This document shows, in pieces, positions 1 to 9,429 of a stretch of 64,000 bases of DNA. This DNA is from Chondrus crispus (Eukaryota; Rhodophyta; Florideophyceae; Gigartinales; Gigartinaceae). Where the stretch lies: positions 97,079-161,078 of the forward strand of contig NW_005179006.1 in NCBI RefSeq assembly GCF_000350225.1, read 5' to 3'. The notes beneath the pieces were generated by a model. That model saw nothing but the letters and a program-made list of their open reading frames with translations, did not search any database and was not told the DNA's origin. Each line of letters begins with the position of its first letter. The stretch's first letter is position 1. The position numbers and the translations under genes were made by a program.

Positions 1-662
1 CGAGCACATATGAAGCGTGATTCTCTTACACCATCGACCTTGTTGCCATCATCTATGACTTCGCTTGTCTCGATGACAAGTGCAGCCTCATGCACTGCGT
101 CCTCAAAATCGCCTTCATAACTCACATTTCCGAAATCTATGGTAGTTAGGTTACTGAGTTTTGGCTTAAACCATTCTAAGAACGAATTCTTCTTGAGCTC
201 AAAAGTTTGGGTGAAGATAATGCGACCGTCTTCACGGTCGACGAGCAGTTCGATAACTTTCTGCAAGGCGGCCACAGGGTTTGGCAAAATCATGAAGCTC
301 CCACTGAAATAGACATGATTAAAAAGGCGGTTATCTCGTGGCGTGAAGTCGTATATACTGTCATGGACGACAGTGACATGCTTTTCAAGCTTGGCCTCCG
401 AGATGAGGCGCTGACACGTGATGACATAGGCTTGGTCATAGTCGACGCCAGCGACGGAAATGTTTTTTGCGCGCAAGGTTGACGCGTTTGCGATAAGTGC
501 TGCGCCGGTGCCGATACCAACGTCAAGGATATGGCTGCCCTCCGGAATTTCTTGGAGCACCTTCAGATACCACTTCGTGGTAAGGGAAACGATGGCCTTG
601 TCGTACACATACGATCGCACGCGCTCCCACATAGAGGGCGCAGGTCCAGTTACAGCACTCAT
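1..662 (-). CDS. class I SAM-dependent methyltransferase, 3' end off the left edge
   Basis: The minus strand is open from an ATG at 662-660 to the left edge, giving about 220 residues with no stop. The protein begins MSAVTGPAPSMWERVRSYVY. A classical SAM-binding motif I, ILDVGIGTGAAL, lies at residues 45-56, followed by an acidic post-I strand (VAGVDYDQAYV) and a motif IV-like strand in which an aromatic-rich stretch (FNHVYFSGSFMIL) precedes NP. This is the Rossmann-type fold that methylates small molecules or proteins; the substrate cannot be read from the sequence. It is head to head with the tRNA methyltransferase at 939, with a 276-bp gap that probably holds both promoters. Plus-strand ORFs over this region are shadows. 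The fold is fairly certain, the substrate unknown. Confidence 0.8.
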   Translation of the reverse strand, partial: MSAVTGPAPSMWERVRSYVYDKAIVSLTTKWYLKVLQEIPEGSHILDVGIGTGAALIANASTLRAKNISVAGVDYDQAYVITCQRLISEAKLEKHVTVVHDSIYDFTPRDNRLFNHVYFSGSFMILPNPVAALQKVIELLVDREDGRIIFTQTFELKKNSFLEWFKPKLSNLTTIDFGNVSYEGDFEDAVHEAALVIETSEVIDDGNKVDGVRESRFICA

Positions 663-938
663 GAAGGTGAAACTATCTTGAGGTGCAAGGGGACGAAGTG
701 AATTTGAGAGGACCCTGGCCTACTGGGACTGGAGCTGACTATTCCTTGTGGAAGGGTTTTGTGCTCCTTTTTTATAGAAAATATTCCATCGCAGACCTCC
801 TAGGACTGTCATCGCTGGACCGCTGGACAGTAGCGAGCGTTGTCGTCACTCTCGGGAACCTGCTCAACGACCCATGGAAGGGTACCGCTCTACCACGCAT
901 GCCTTTGGCTACCTGCCCATTTAGAAAATAAGGCAAAC
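663..938. promoter_or_regulatory. divergent intergenic region between two methyltransferase genes
   Basis: This 276-bp gap separates the two divergent start codons at 662 (minus) and 939 (plus). It contains a T-rich tract followed by a TATA-like stretch (TTTTTTATAGAAAATATT, about 768-786), roughly 155 bp upstream of the plus-strand start. A shared bidirectional promoter is inferred from position only. Confidence 0.35.
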
Positions 939-1871
939 ATGCAGGCCGAGCAAACATCAAAGGCAAAAGAGAATGGCGAGATGCGCGGCGACCGAAAGCG
1001 AGCACGGGCAGCAGCGACGGTAGCCCGTCGGCAAGCACAAGAAAAGCTTCGGCAACAGCTGTCAACCCCACCTGCGACATCGGCGGAGGCTGCATTACGT
1101 TGGGACGAGTTTTACCGAACAAAGCCTTCCCTGTTCAAGGACCGCCACGTGCTCCGCGCCGAGTTCCCCGAGATGATGTCTGAGCACGCCCGAATCAATC
1201 CACGCGAGCATGTCCCTCGCCTACCCCTTTCGGATACACCTCATTTGCTGCGAGATCCGAGATGCGTGCAGACGCTGGTGGAAGCTGGCTGTGGGGTTGG
1301 GAATGGCGTGTTCCCCGTGCTCAGGGCGAATGACAGGCTATTCGCATATGCATTTGACTATAGCGAGAAGGCCGTCGAGTTGGTCAAGAAGAATGAGGAA
1401 TACCGGAGTGATCGTGTGAAAGCATTTCAGGCGGACTTATCCCTACCGGAAACATATGTAAACATGATACGGCAGGAGGTGCCGCGAGGGGCAGATTTCG
1501 TGACAGCGTTGTGGACTTTGTCCGCTTTGCCGCCAGGGCAGCAGCAACAAGCCGGGGCGCGTGGGCTTGCGGGCTTGCTCAGGCCTGGAGGTGTGTTGTT
1601 CGTGAGGGATTACGGAGTGGGAGACATGCGCGAGGTGAAGTTTCGGGAGCGAGGGCAAGAGGTTGAAGGAGGGCAAGGGGCGGCGAGACTATTCTTAAGA
1701 GGGGATGGAACGTATGCGTACTTTTTTGAGGCGGAGGAGCTGAGGTTGTTGTTGGAAGGGGTTGGGTTGGCGTGTGAGAGGTGTGAGTATGTGGATCGAG
1801 AGGTGCGGAATCGGAAGGAGGATATGGTTATGCGCCGGCGATGGATTCAGGCAGCGTTTAGGAAGAGGTGA
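939..1871 (+). CDS. METTL2/6/8-family tRNA 3-methylcytidine methyltransferase
   Basis: This 310-residue protein matches the eukaryotic METTL2/METTL6/METTL8 (yeast Trm140) family, which uses SAM to make m3C32 in the tRNA anticodon loop. Family signatures appear in order: WDEFYR (residues 55-60), FKDRH (66-70), an EFP motif, SAM motif I EAGCGVGNGVFP (115-126), the acidic post-I strand AFDYSEKAVE (138-147), RDYG, a GDGTYAYFF-like segment, and the C-terminal NRKEDMVMRRRWIQAAFRK tail typical of the family. The ORF opens at 840, but the first 33 residues are unlike the family. The ATG at 939, just before a basic, Ala-rich N-terminus, is therefore preferred. The length fits METTL6 (about 280-310 aa). 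METTL2/8 assignment cannot be excluded, and a cytosolic or mitochondrial location is not decidable. Confidence 0.87.
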   Translation: MQAEQTSKAKENGEMRGDRKRARAAATVARRQAQEKLRQQLSTPPATSAEAALRWDEFYRTKPSLFKDRHVLRAEFPEMMSEHARINPREHVPRLPLSDTPHLLRDPRCVQTLVEAGCGVGNGVFPVLRANDRLFAYAFDYSEKAVELVKKNEEYRSDRVKAFQADLSLPETYVNMIRQEVPRGADFVTALWTLSALPPGQQQQAGARGLAGLLRPGGVLFVRDYGVGDMREVKFRERGQEVEGGQGAARLFLRGDGTYAYFFEAEELRLLLEGVGLACERCEYVDREVRNRKEDMVMRRRWIQAAFRKR

Positions 1872-2349
1872 TCGAGGTTATTGCATGAACGTTGGGTAGA
1901 GGTTGCCGGTATTTCCGCGAGCTTTCTATGCTCAACGGCAATTCGTTGTGCGCACTGTGGATGGGAAAAGGATGGCGTAATTTTTCGCGCTTGTGCGGTA
2001 TGGGTCATATGCAAGCCTCTTCCGTTATATCCACGATAGCACTATGCGATGACGAGAGGGCTGCAACTAGTTTCATCTAGTCCGAGGAGAAGGTCGCGGC
2101 TGCATTTTCTTTTTTCTGGGACAGACTTTGAATGAAATACTTTTTGACGTTGTTATGAACAGAGCCGTGAGGAGGGCTGCGTGCAGGCCCATATTAATAT
2201 CCTGATCCTGATTAACCTAACCCATGAATTTTCCCACCCAGGTCGTTTCCTTCATCGTTTTTGGCTTCACCTCGCGAGGGCTCTCTAGCCATCATAGAGA
2301 TCATCGGATTGCAACATACATCAAGTGCTAGACCACCGCCAGGATCAGC
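1872..2349. other. convergent intergenic region
   Basis: These 478 bp lie between the converging 3' ends of the m3C methyltransferase and glycerate kinase. I see no coding signal, repeat or RNA gene; the small plus-strand ORF inside has no recognisable features. It presumably holds both 3' UTRs. Confidence 0.5.
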
Positions 2350-3555
2350 TTAAACCGATGGATGGATAGGTTTCCGGTTCTCATCGATCTGAATATGGAG
2401 TTCGTGCTTTGGAAACAACGGGGTTTCTCTCTCATATAGCGGCTTGCTATACTGTTTGTACGCCGGCATGAACCTGCCGACAAAGTCAATGACCTGCTCA
2501 TCCGATAAGCCCGGTCGCCCCGCCGCCATCGTGGCCCTCTCTGCTTGGAGCCTCCAATCGTAAACCCACTCCATGTTGGCAATCTCGATGACAAACATGC
2601 CGTCAATCCTGGTGTACATCTTAATAAAGTCACACAGCGCATCATTGACGACCTCTAAATCCTCATCCATAAGGCCATCGATGGGGATGGGCTCGAAGCC
2701 CAAGCACCAGCCCTCTAGCAAGACGACGTCGACGCCGCCTCCGCCAACCTGCTTCCAGTTCTCTTTCGGGGCGCGATCACCACGACCGTCAAAGGCGGTC
2801 TTGTCGTAGCGTGGGATGGAGACCTGGCGGCCCTTTCGCAGCGCGTCGAGACACGAGTTGAGCAACTCGAGGTCGTGTGTGCCCGGCATGCCACGGTACT
2901 GTAAGAGGCGATTGGACGGATGCTTTGAGGCAATTGCGCGTTGCTCAGCATTCGTGACATAGAAATCATCGAGACTGGCGACCTGGACGGTGCGCCCCAT
3001 CTGATTGAGCAACGTCTCTATGAAAGTGGTCATGGTGGTCTTGCCACCTCCCTGCGGGCAGCAAAAGCCAAGAATGAAAGGGCGCTGTTTTTGCCCTCGT
3101 GCGTGGACGTTATCCTGATGGATGTCCAGTTCGCGAAGGATCCAAAAATAAACCGGGAGATAGTATTCGTAAACGCGGGTATCGTTGGACTGATCTCCAA
3201 GAGCATCTTCGAGGATAGCGCCTAGCTCGATCCAGTCATCGAGGCAGGTGCCATTGAGTTCTGTGGTGCATCCAGGCTCTTCGCGAAGTAAAAGGCCAGC
3301 TTTCTGGAAGACGGGGCCCGCACGGATAAAGTTTGCGAGTTGGTGGCGGCGGGTGGGGGTAATTGTGACAGAGGGGGACCGGGAGGGTGTCTGGTCAAGG
3401 GTGGCTGCGGGGGTCTGGACGCGAGTAGGGACGGGACGAGTGGAGCGACGGAGGGAGCGGGGCATGGGCCGAAAGGGTGATTGGCAGGTTGCAGGGGGGT
3501 GGGAGGACAGAGGGAGACGGGAGGTGAGTGGGGGGAGGAAAGCGTTGAAATGCAT
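2350..3555 (-). CDS. GLYK: D-glycerate 3-kinase, chloroplast (photorespiration)
   Basis: This 401-residue P-loop kinase matches plant and cyanobacterial D-glycerate 3-kinase along its catalytic part. The enzyme phosphorylates glycerate to 3-phosphoglycerate, closing the photorespiratory cycle. Visible motifs are Walker A CPQGGGKTT (166-174), SLDDFY (194-199), LLQYRGMPGTHD (217-228), the substrate-region PRYDKTAF and GRGDR (248-261), LLEGWCLGF (279-287), VYDWRLQAE (331-339) and the C-terminal LSDEQVIDFVGRFMPAY. The first roughly 70 residues are rich in Ser/Thr/Pro/Arg and almost free of acidic residues, as expected for a plastid transit peptide. That supports the first ATG at 3555. The gene is read as a single exon, converging on the tRNA methyltransferase. 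Assignment is confident; plastid location is inferred from the presequence and the pathway. Confidence 0.93.
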   Translation of the reverse strand: MHFNAFLPPLTSRLPLSSHPPATCQSPFRPMPRSLRRSTRPVPTRVQTPAATLDQTPSRSPSVTITPTRRHQLANFIRAGPVFQKAGLLLREEPGCTTELNGTCLDDWIELGAILEDALGDQSNDTRVYEYYLPVYFWILRELDIHQDNVHARGQKQRPFILGFCCPQGGGKTTMTTFIETLLNQMGRTVQVASLDDFYVTNAEQRAIASKHPSNRLLQYRGMPGTHDLELLNSCLDALRKGRQVSIPRYDKTAFDGRGDRAPKENWKQVGGGGVDVVLLEGWCLGFEPIPIDGLMDEDLEVVNDALCDFIKMYTRIDGMFVIEIANMEWVYDWRLQAERATMAAGRPGLSDEQVIDFVGRFMPAYKQYSKPLYERETPLFPKHELHIQIDENRKPIHPSV

Positions 3556-4142
3556 GTTGGGGTGACCCTGAAGGGCGAGAGGGCGTGTTGGTTAAGTTCC
3601 GTGTGCGCCGGTTGGGTTGATGAGGCGGGGAGTAGGGGGTGGCGGGGGAAGGGAGAGATCTAAGATGGGATAGGGAGGACGGAGAGAAAGGTGGCGTGGT
3701 AATGGACAGGGGAGGGGCGGGGTGTGAAGGGTTTACGGAGATGAGTGTTTATTTATTGATTGAATTGCGCAAGAATTTCGAGGGGCGAGGAACGCGCCGT
3801 GGCGGGAGGGAGGAGTGGGCGCCCAGTGGGTGGTAAACAAAGACTGCTTTTCATAGGTGAGATTCCACAAGACTGGCCCAGTGACACAGGTGAAATTCGA
3901 AATTTTTGAGGTCCAAACGTGTGAGACGTGTAGACAAGTGGAACGAACACGTGTCGGTTCATTACAGTACCGCCATAACTCGCTTCGTACGTCGGAACAC
4001 TTTTGATTGGTTCTGTATGCCTACTTCTAACGTCACCACTAATCTTCGAGCTTTTATTCTTTGCGCCGAGACGACAGGTGGAAGGATTAGCCCTTTGCTA
4101 CAACTTCACGAACGACACGCATACTGTATGCCCGCGCCGAAA
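3556..4142. other. intergenic region upstream of GLYK
   Basis: These 587 bp separate the GLYK start from the 3' end of the amine oxidase. On the minus strand an AT-rich stretch (ATTCAATCAATAAATAAAC, about 3744-3763) lies near 190 bp upstream of the GLYK ATG and could be a promoter element. ORFs here are low-complexity Gly/Arg readings of G-rich DNA and are not believed. Confidence 0.35.
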
Positions 4143-6005
4143 TCACCCCTGGTTGTACCTCTCAATCACCGACCGGTGATACTCCTTATCCATCCACTCT
4201 GGCTTCTCCATTCCGAATTGGTGGAACAGCGCCCGCTCTGCGCTTCTCAAGCTCCCCTCCGCCCACCCTTGGTCCCCACTCCACGCTTCGTTTACCAGTG
4301 CGATTCTCAAATCACTAACCGGTTTAGCGTACAACTCGTACACATTCGTTCTTCCTTTTCCCGGCCCCATGGCCGCATGAGTACCCACCTCCCGCCAATC
4401 CGCAAATAGGCACATAGCCGGCTTGGAAATCACCTTGTCCACGTCAAGCCCCTTCCGCTCCACCGACCTCTTGTGCACACGCTTGATTTGTGCGTGCAGG
4501 TCATCAAAGTATACTTGCTCTACTCCAGACATCTTCCCTGGAATCAATTTCACTACGTTGTCACTGCTTGTCAGCGGTGTGTACGGTTTAGCATTATGCA
4601 CGTGCGCATGCAAAGCAGCCCCAAGCCCCATCTGATCGCCCCCCGAGTACGACGCGAGCAATCCGCCACGGCAACTTTTAAGCCTTCTCTCGTCCTTGCA
4701 CACGACGTGTCCATCGTGGTATCGCATTGACTGCATCGAATCTGAAGGAACCTGAATACGCCCATCCCGTTGCCCCAACTTTGTCAACCACCACGCGTCT
4801 TCCCAGAAACAATACGTCTTGGATAAGCTCAGCACAAAGTTTCGCTCGACCGCTCGCCGGAAAGGCTCCTTGGTGCTCATCATCGGCTCCGAGTCCAGCC
4901 CAAGAGCAATCAGCCCCGGCTTGCCAATGTTGAGAATCACGTTCTTCACTTCTACCATCCCGCCGTCCTCGAACTTGAGTCTTATAGGCCTCTTCTCATT
5001 TCCGGTGCGCGTAATTCTCACGACCTTCTTCCCATATTGTACCTGCACACCGCCCTTCATCGCCCGCTCAAGCAGGCCGTCCACGAGCGTGATCATGCCC
5101 GCTCTACGTAGCACTCCACGCCGCTTCTCCATCGGCGTCACTAGATTGTTAAGCCCTATAAGTCCCTTTTCTAGTGCCATTTGCCTGATTGAAAGCTGCC
5201 CGTTGTATTCTAGCGTCTGCCGCCTTTCCACACTGCTGAGAAATGAGAAGTCCGTTTCCAGTTGCATCTCCTCTGTCGTAAAGCCTTCACGGATCGCGAC
5301 TTGCATCAAACTGATCTCTGAATACGGGATGCCTCTGTACGAGCCATCTTGCATTGCCGCAATGATTTCGTCCGCAATCTGCATCGCTTTCGCATAGTCT
5401 TCCTCTTTCTCAAGCTCCTCAACGCGATCTCGGATCTCTTTGATTACTGAGTTTGGCCCGATTAGCAACCCAGACATTGTCCGTCTTTCCTTCAAGGGCT
5501 TTCCTTGTCCCCACCGAAAGCTCCTCTGAATCACATATGGCAGGAACGGTCCGTACTTCTTTATTAAGTCTTGAGCAATCCGGCCTCCAAGAGCTCCAAG
5601 CACGTTCCCTCGAGTTGAAAAGAGACGAATCGTCGCGTCCGGACAATCTTTTCGGTTGTTGAGCAAGTCCGTATAGCAAGCCACAGGAAGGTTGAGTAGG
5701 TCTTCAGCAACGAGGCGGACAAGACGATGGTGTGCACGATGGTAGCGATACGCACCAAGGTCAATAGTGAAGTTCAGAAACGAGGCGCTTGGATCCCGAA
5801 CGGTCAAGATGCGCCCTCCTGGGCGACGGTTGGCTTCAAAGATACAGACTGATGGGCTTGCCAAACGGAAGGCAGAATAAGCGCCACCAATTCCGGCTCC
5901 AACTATAGCGGTCTCGCATCCCTCTTTGGCAAGTGCGTGGGTTGCTTGTAAGACAAGAACAGACAAAAGAACGTAGGTGAGCCCCATGTTGGGGAGGGCT
6001 GTCAT
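4143..6005 (-). CDS. secreted flavin amine oxidase (L-amino-acid-oxidase-like)
   Basis: From the ATG at 6005 this is a 620-residue FAD-dependent amine oxidase. Residues 1-26 form a signal peptide with a hydrophobic core (TYVLLSVLVLQA) and a small-residue end. Next come the dinucleotide-binding AIVGAGIGGAYSAFRLA (about 32-48) and the EANRRPGGRI motif. Near the C-terminus the FAD-contacting GWAEGS (580-585) is followed by a Ser-Ala pair. Members oxidise L-amino acids or polyamines to an imine, ammonia and H2O2. Export to the apoplast is inferred from the signal peptide. In Chondrus an apoplastic L-amino-acid (asparagine) oxidase takes part in defence, so this is a candidate for that kind of role. 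The ORF is open upstream to 6257, but that extension would bury the signal peptide. ATG 5987 is an alternative start. The exact substrate is unknown. Confidence 0.85.
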   Translation of the reverse strand: MTALPNMGLTYVLLSVLVLQATHALAKEGCETAIVGAGIGGAYSAFRLASPSVCIFEANRRPGGRILTVRDPSASFLNFTIDLGAYRYHRAHHRLVRLVAEDLLNLPVACYTDLLNNRKDCPDATIRLFSTRGNVLGALGGRIAQDLIKKYGPFLPYVIQRSFRWGQGKPLKERRTMSGLLIGPNSVIKEIRDRVEELEKEEDYAKAMQIADEIIAAMQDGSYRGIPYSEISLMQVAIREGFTTEEMQLETDFSFLSSVERRQTLEYNGQLSIRQMALEKGLIGLNNLVTPMEKRRGVLRRAGMITLVDGLLERAMKGGVQVQYGKKVVRITRTGNEKRPIRLKFEDGGMVEVKNVILNIGKPGLIALGLDSEPMMSTKEPFRRAVERNFVLSLSKTYCFWEDAWWLTKLGQRDGRIQVPSDSMQSMRYHDGHVVCKDERRLKSCRGGLLASYSGGDQMGLGAALHAHVHNAKPYTPLTSSDNVVKLIPGKMSGVEQVYFDDLHAQIKRVHKRSVERKGLDVDKVISKPAMCLFADWREVGTHAAMGPGKGRTNVYELYAKPVSDLRIALVNEAWSGDQGWAEGSLRSAERALFHQFGMEKPEWMDKEYHRSVIERYNQG

Positions 6006-6449
6006 TCTCCTGGCTTTTTTGGTGCGAAGTAAGCGAAGAAGAGGAAGTAAGCATCTACATTTATTACATTTAGCTCCAGAGATCTCACCATGTGAGTGAA
6101 GGCTGGATACTAGATTTCGCTCTCCTTCTCTACCTTCCACCATCCCAAAACGGATAAAAAGGCCATTCAGGGAGATACAATCGCTGCGCAGGGTCGAGAT
6201 CGAGAGGATTTCTCGTTCCAACGTTAATGGTACATCATTGCGCTGTGCGGTGTCCACTCTCTGCTTCGAGCAGATTCAAATGTGGATGGCGAAATATGAG
6301 CAGGACAGTAATGCACTATCGAAGTTCTGATTCCAGCATGTCAAAAGAATCTTTTGAGCTCAGACTGGGCGACAGAGGGCCGCGGAGAGACGTCCGTGCC
6401 AGATTTCTGAACTGTGAAACCCCGGCTGTGCAAGCCTTGCATTGGAAAT

Positions 6450-6560
6450 CAGGGTCGTTCTAAACATGGAAATCCTGTGACCCTCATTTTCTTCCCTGTT
6501 TAGAACGACCCTCAGGGTCGTGAGGCTCGTTCTAAACTCAGGGTCGTGAGGCTCGTCAGA
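6450..6560. repeat. inverted and tandem CAGGGTCGT repeat cluster
   Basis: CAGGGTCGTTCTAAACA (6450-6466) is answered by its inverse at 6497-6512. Directly after it a 26-bp unit starting CTCAGGGTCGTGAGGCTCGT occurs at 6511 and again, partly, at 6537. This resembles a degraded foldback element; no transposase is present. Confidence 0.6.
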
Positions 6561-6577
6561 CCCTGAGACGACCCAGA

Positions 6578-6673
6578 CTATGTGCAAAAGCAACAATATT
6601 CTTCCCTGTTTAGAAATTAAATTTTAATTTTAATTTCAAAGTTATGGAAGAAAATTGTTGCTTTTGCACATAG
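6578..6673. repeat. 28-bp inverted repeat with AT-rich loop
   Basis: The arm at 6578-6605 (CTATGTGCAAAAGCAACAAT...) is matched by its reverse complement at 6646-6673 with one mismatch, around a 40-nt AT-rich spacer. The motif TTCTTCCCTGTTTAGAA occurs both here (about 6599) and at about 6489, linking it to the adjacent cluster. It could be a MITE or a hairpin-forming UTR fragment. Confidence 0.7.
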
Positions 6674-7488
6674 TTATGATAAAAACTGTTCGTCGGAGTG
6701 TGTCGGCCGATCACGATCCTATTTCCGAGGAAAGTTGCCCCTCTCGATTCGGCAACGAAACCAATCGCACAGTGCTTTTTTCCTCGTTAGAAAAAGTCCA
6801 CCTATGCAATGAGGACGCAGCACAAATGCCCTTCTTGAACCATACATACTGGTCCTGCAAGCGGCAACAGTGCAGCAGGGTTGCTTGCAGCGGCAACAAT
6901 GTAGCATTATTGCGACTGAAGCTCACCATACAAAATTTTTCAATTCAACATCGCATGACGGCGAAGAGTGACCCGGCCTCTGGTGATAAAAATCATTGCC
7001 AGTCCATCGAGAAATGGAAGCTGTGTCTGCGATGCGCAAAGTTGCAGTTAAAGCGATGTTACGTCTTCAATAATTTGTTAATAACTGCAACCAATCGATG
7101 TAAATTGCTGTACCAAGTCTAGTTTCGTATATTGAGAAGTTTCAGTCTTCACTGGATGACTGCATGTTAAGTGTGGCAGCCACTTGTTGTCCAGTTAAAG
7201 AGGACATCACAAAAATTGTTCACATGTCAAACAGTCATGCGTCATGTTTTTTTTATAAAACCATTGAAACTATGGCTTTAGTCGGGCCGATACGCGCAAA
7301 ATGAAGACAAACTTTTTTATACTTCCATAAGTGGGGCTCATAAGAAGAGCCAATAAAGGGGTGGCCCTAAGATTATTGCCAGCACTGTAGTGCGGGGACG
7401 GAAATAGTGGGGGCCGTGCTAATTATTTTCATGAGGCTCAGATAGGACTAGTGTCTAGTGAGCTAAGCACCTCAATTGAGGGGCGTTG

Positions 7489-7833
7489 TGGTCGCAAAAA
7501 ATAAAAGAAAAGGGGGAACAATAAAGGTTACCCGGCAGGACCGGGCGAATGAGGGGAATCGCGCTTTTTATTGTCGTGGCTTCATTTTTGTTTTTCGCTT
7601 GTCTTGGCAGCTAGTCTGCCTCGACTCTTCCCTTATTTATACTACTTCAGCCAGGTGCTTTGTCCTCTCCTCACGTAATGTTTTGCACTATCGAAGCATC
7701 TTTAGGAGAGGATGCACTGCATGTTGGCAGCTGATATTATTAAAATGCTCCCGTTGTTGTGCACTACATTAATTGCGTTGAGGTGCCTTTTATTCGTCGT
7801 GTATGCGTCACTGTCATACCATAATTTCCCACA
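7489..7833 (-). repeat. copia LTR (left copy)
   Basis: 345 bp, starting TGGTCGCAAAAAATAAAAG and ending ATTTCCCACA on the plus strand. It is about 97% identical to the copy at 14466. On the minus strand the purine-rich CAGAAGTAGAGGGAA immediately precedes it. Confidence 0.85.
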
Positions 7834-7849
7834 TTCCCTCTACTTCTGA

Positions 7850-8995
7850 CGTGACGTATCCTCATTGTGGCTTCTGTCAATCCATTGATCCACGGGGTGC
7901 ATGATTCGTGCGCTTTTTAAGGTGTTGATTAGTGGATCGTTGCCATTAGCCTTTGTCAAGCAGTCAGCTGGATTGTGTTCAGATCGAATGAATCCGATCT
8001 GTTTCATTTCATTTTGTTGGTACGCCTTTTTGACTACCTCGAGGTCAATCATTAGTCTTTTTTCAACCTTTGCAGATTCCTTTGTGATAACATCCAATAG
8101 TGACTATCCGTAAACATTAGGATCGGTACCTTTATGTTCATCATCTTCTGCATGTCATGTCTGAGCATGAAGGCCATATCAAAGGAGTCAGCAAAGGCCA
8201 TGGTTTTGCTGCATAAAACTGATCTTGACACTCGTTTAGCCTTATGAGACGACCAATAGAGTGGTTGGCAAAGGTTGCTGCTATCACATAGAAATATTAT
8301 GTATCCATTCTGAAAAGAGCCCTCAGAGTTGTTTGCATACGAAGCATCTGAATAAACTCTTATGTGTAACTGGTTATCGTCAAGTTTGGGATATCTCAAT
8401 GGTAGTTATGGATCTTTCTTGAGTCGTCTAATGGTGCGGTTAATGTATCGGATTTGAATTTTTGGATCCGTAGCATACTGTGACTTGGAAACCTGGGCGG
8501 CTTGAGCAATAGAGAAACCAATATCTGGTCTAGTGTACATAACCCAGGCTAATTTGGCTCTTAATGATCGATATGACTTGTACGTGGCCGTGTTCGGCGG
8601 CCTCTCTATCTTTCGGATGTACGACGTTTGGTGGATCATGTATTCAGAATCCTTTGTTTCAACTTGTACTCCGACGAAACTGAACTTATCGTAAGCTCTT
8701 CCCTTACACATGAACTTCTCTTCTGTCTTGTGGGCGAAATCTGAATACTCCTTGGTACCTGCTTGGAGGGCATCGTCCACATAGGTAATTCACATGCTAT
8801 CAAGCTTGTCCCGTATGCATTTAAAGAAAAATGCTCCATCACCAGGTGTTCCGGTCTTGTTCAAGTCCTCTTTTATATGACTGCTGATGGTACGGCCCCA
8901 GTAATCACCACTATCGGCAAAACCGTACAAAGGTTTTAACAACTTCAGCAACTTGTCCTGGTCCAGTCTTGGAATTGGTCAACGTTTTGGAATCG
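7850..8995 (-). pseudogene. copia RT (3' part) and RNase H, fossil
   Basis: On the minus strand, pieces match the copia RT palm (an LYGFADSGDYW block and a YVDD box near 8770-8790), copia RNase H (YSDASYANNSEGSFQNGY near 8340) and the C-terminal HNPADCLTK block near 7965. The region is fragmented. It adjoins the polypurine tract and left LTR as expected for the 3' end of copia pol. Confidence 0.8.
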
Positions 8996-9172
8996 CTACG
9001 AGAGTGGTCTCCCTACCTCTTCTTTGATATTAACGCAGTACGTTTTATCAATTAAGAGGTATAGCCATCATCCTTTTAAGGATAACTCTCACTGAAAAAT
9101 ACAAGAGTAAGCTCTTTATTTTTTCGCTACCTCTAAGATAGGAATCTAGTTGCCGAACTAATTTCTATTCTA

Positions 9173-9409
9173 GTGGTATTAAATTCAGAAACAATCAGTA
9201 AACTCGGGGCACTGACGGCCCTTGCAGAAGACCCAGAAGATCCCACCCTCGGCGCACGGTCTCTACCCCACACGCCTGAGGTAAATTGGGAAAGCGATGA
9301 GGAGAACTCCGTCTCCGTACTGGACCTCGTCGAAGAAGAAGCTACCCCGGCGGACCAACCGAGGCCGGAGGACAAGGTTTTTGGAGAGGAAGCGGAATTG
9401 ACGCACTAG
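9173..9409 (+). CDS. short acidic ORF of unknown origin
   Basis: A 78-residue ORF very rich in Glu and Asp (EDPEDPT, SDEENS, DLVEEEATP). It has no recognised domain and lies 20 bp upstream of the zinc-finger ORF. It is more GC-rich than the flanking retroelement DNA. It may be a spacer or a piece of the next ORF; low confidence that it is a gene. Confidence 0.25.
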   Translation: MVLNSETISKLGALTALAEDPEDPTLGARSLPHTPEVNWESDEENSVSVLDLVEEEATPADQPRPEDKVFGEEAELTH

Positions 9410-9429
9410 GGGCGGGACAAAATTTACAC

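Larger units (their letters stand above)
6006..7422. other. AT-rich intergenic region with palindromes
   Basis: This 1.4-kb stretch lies between the amine oxidase 5' end and the transposon block. It presumably includes the oxidase promoter. ORFs in it (for example 6655-7122 plus) have no family features and weak composition. Its clear content is the repeat cluster at 6450-6673, listed separately. Confidence 0.45.

Noticed and set aside
840-938. 33-residue N-terminal extension of the m3C methyltransferase
   Set aside because: Unlike the family and lying in the likely promoter region; the ATG at 939 fits better.
3906-4409. 167-residue plus-strand ORF
   Set aside because: Its 3' half is the shadow of the amine oxidase C-terminus; the rest is intergenic.
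6006-6257. 84-residue N-terminal extension of the amine oxidase
   Set aside because: It would place the clear signal peptide internally.
6655-7122. 155-residue plus-strand ORF
   Set aside because: No domain, irregular composition, overlaps the palindrome arm; a chance reading in AT-rich DNA.
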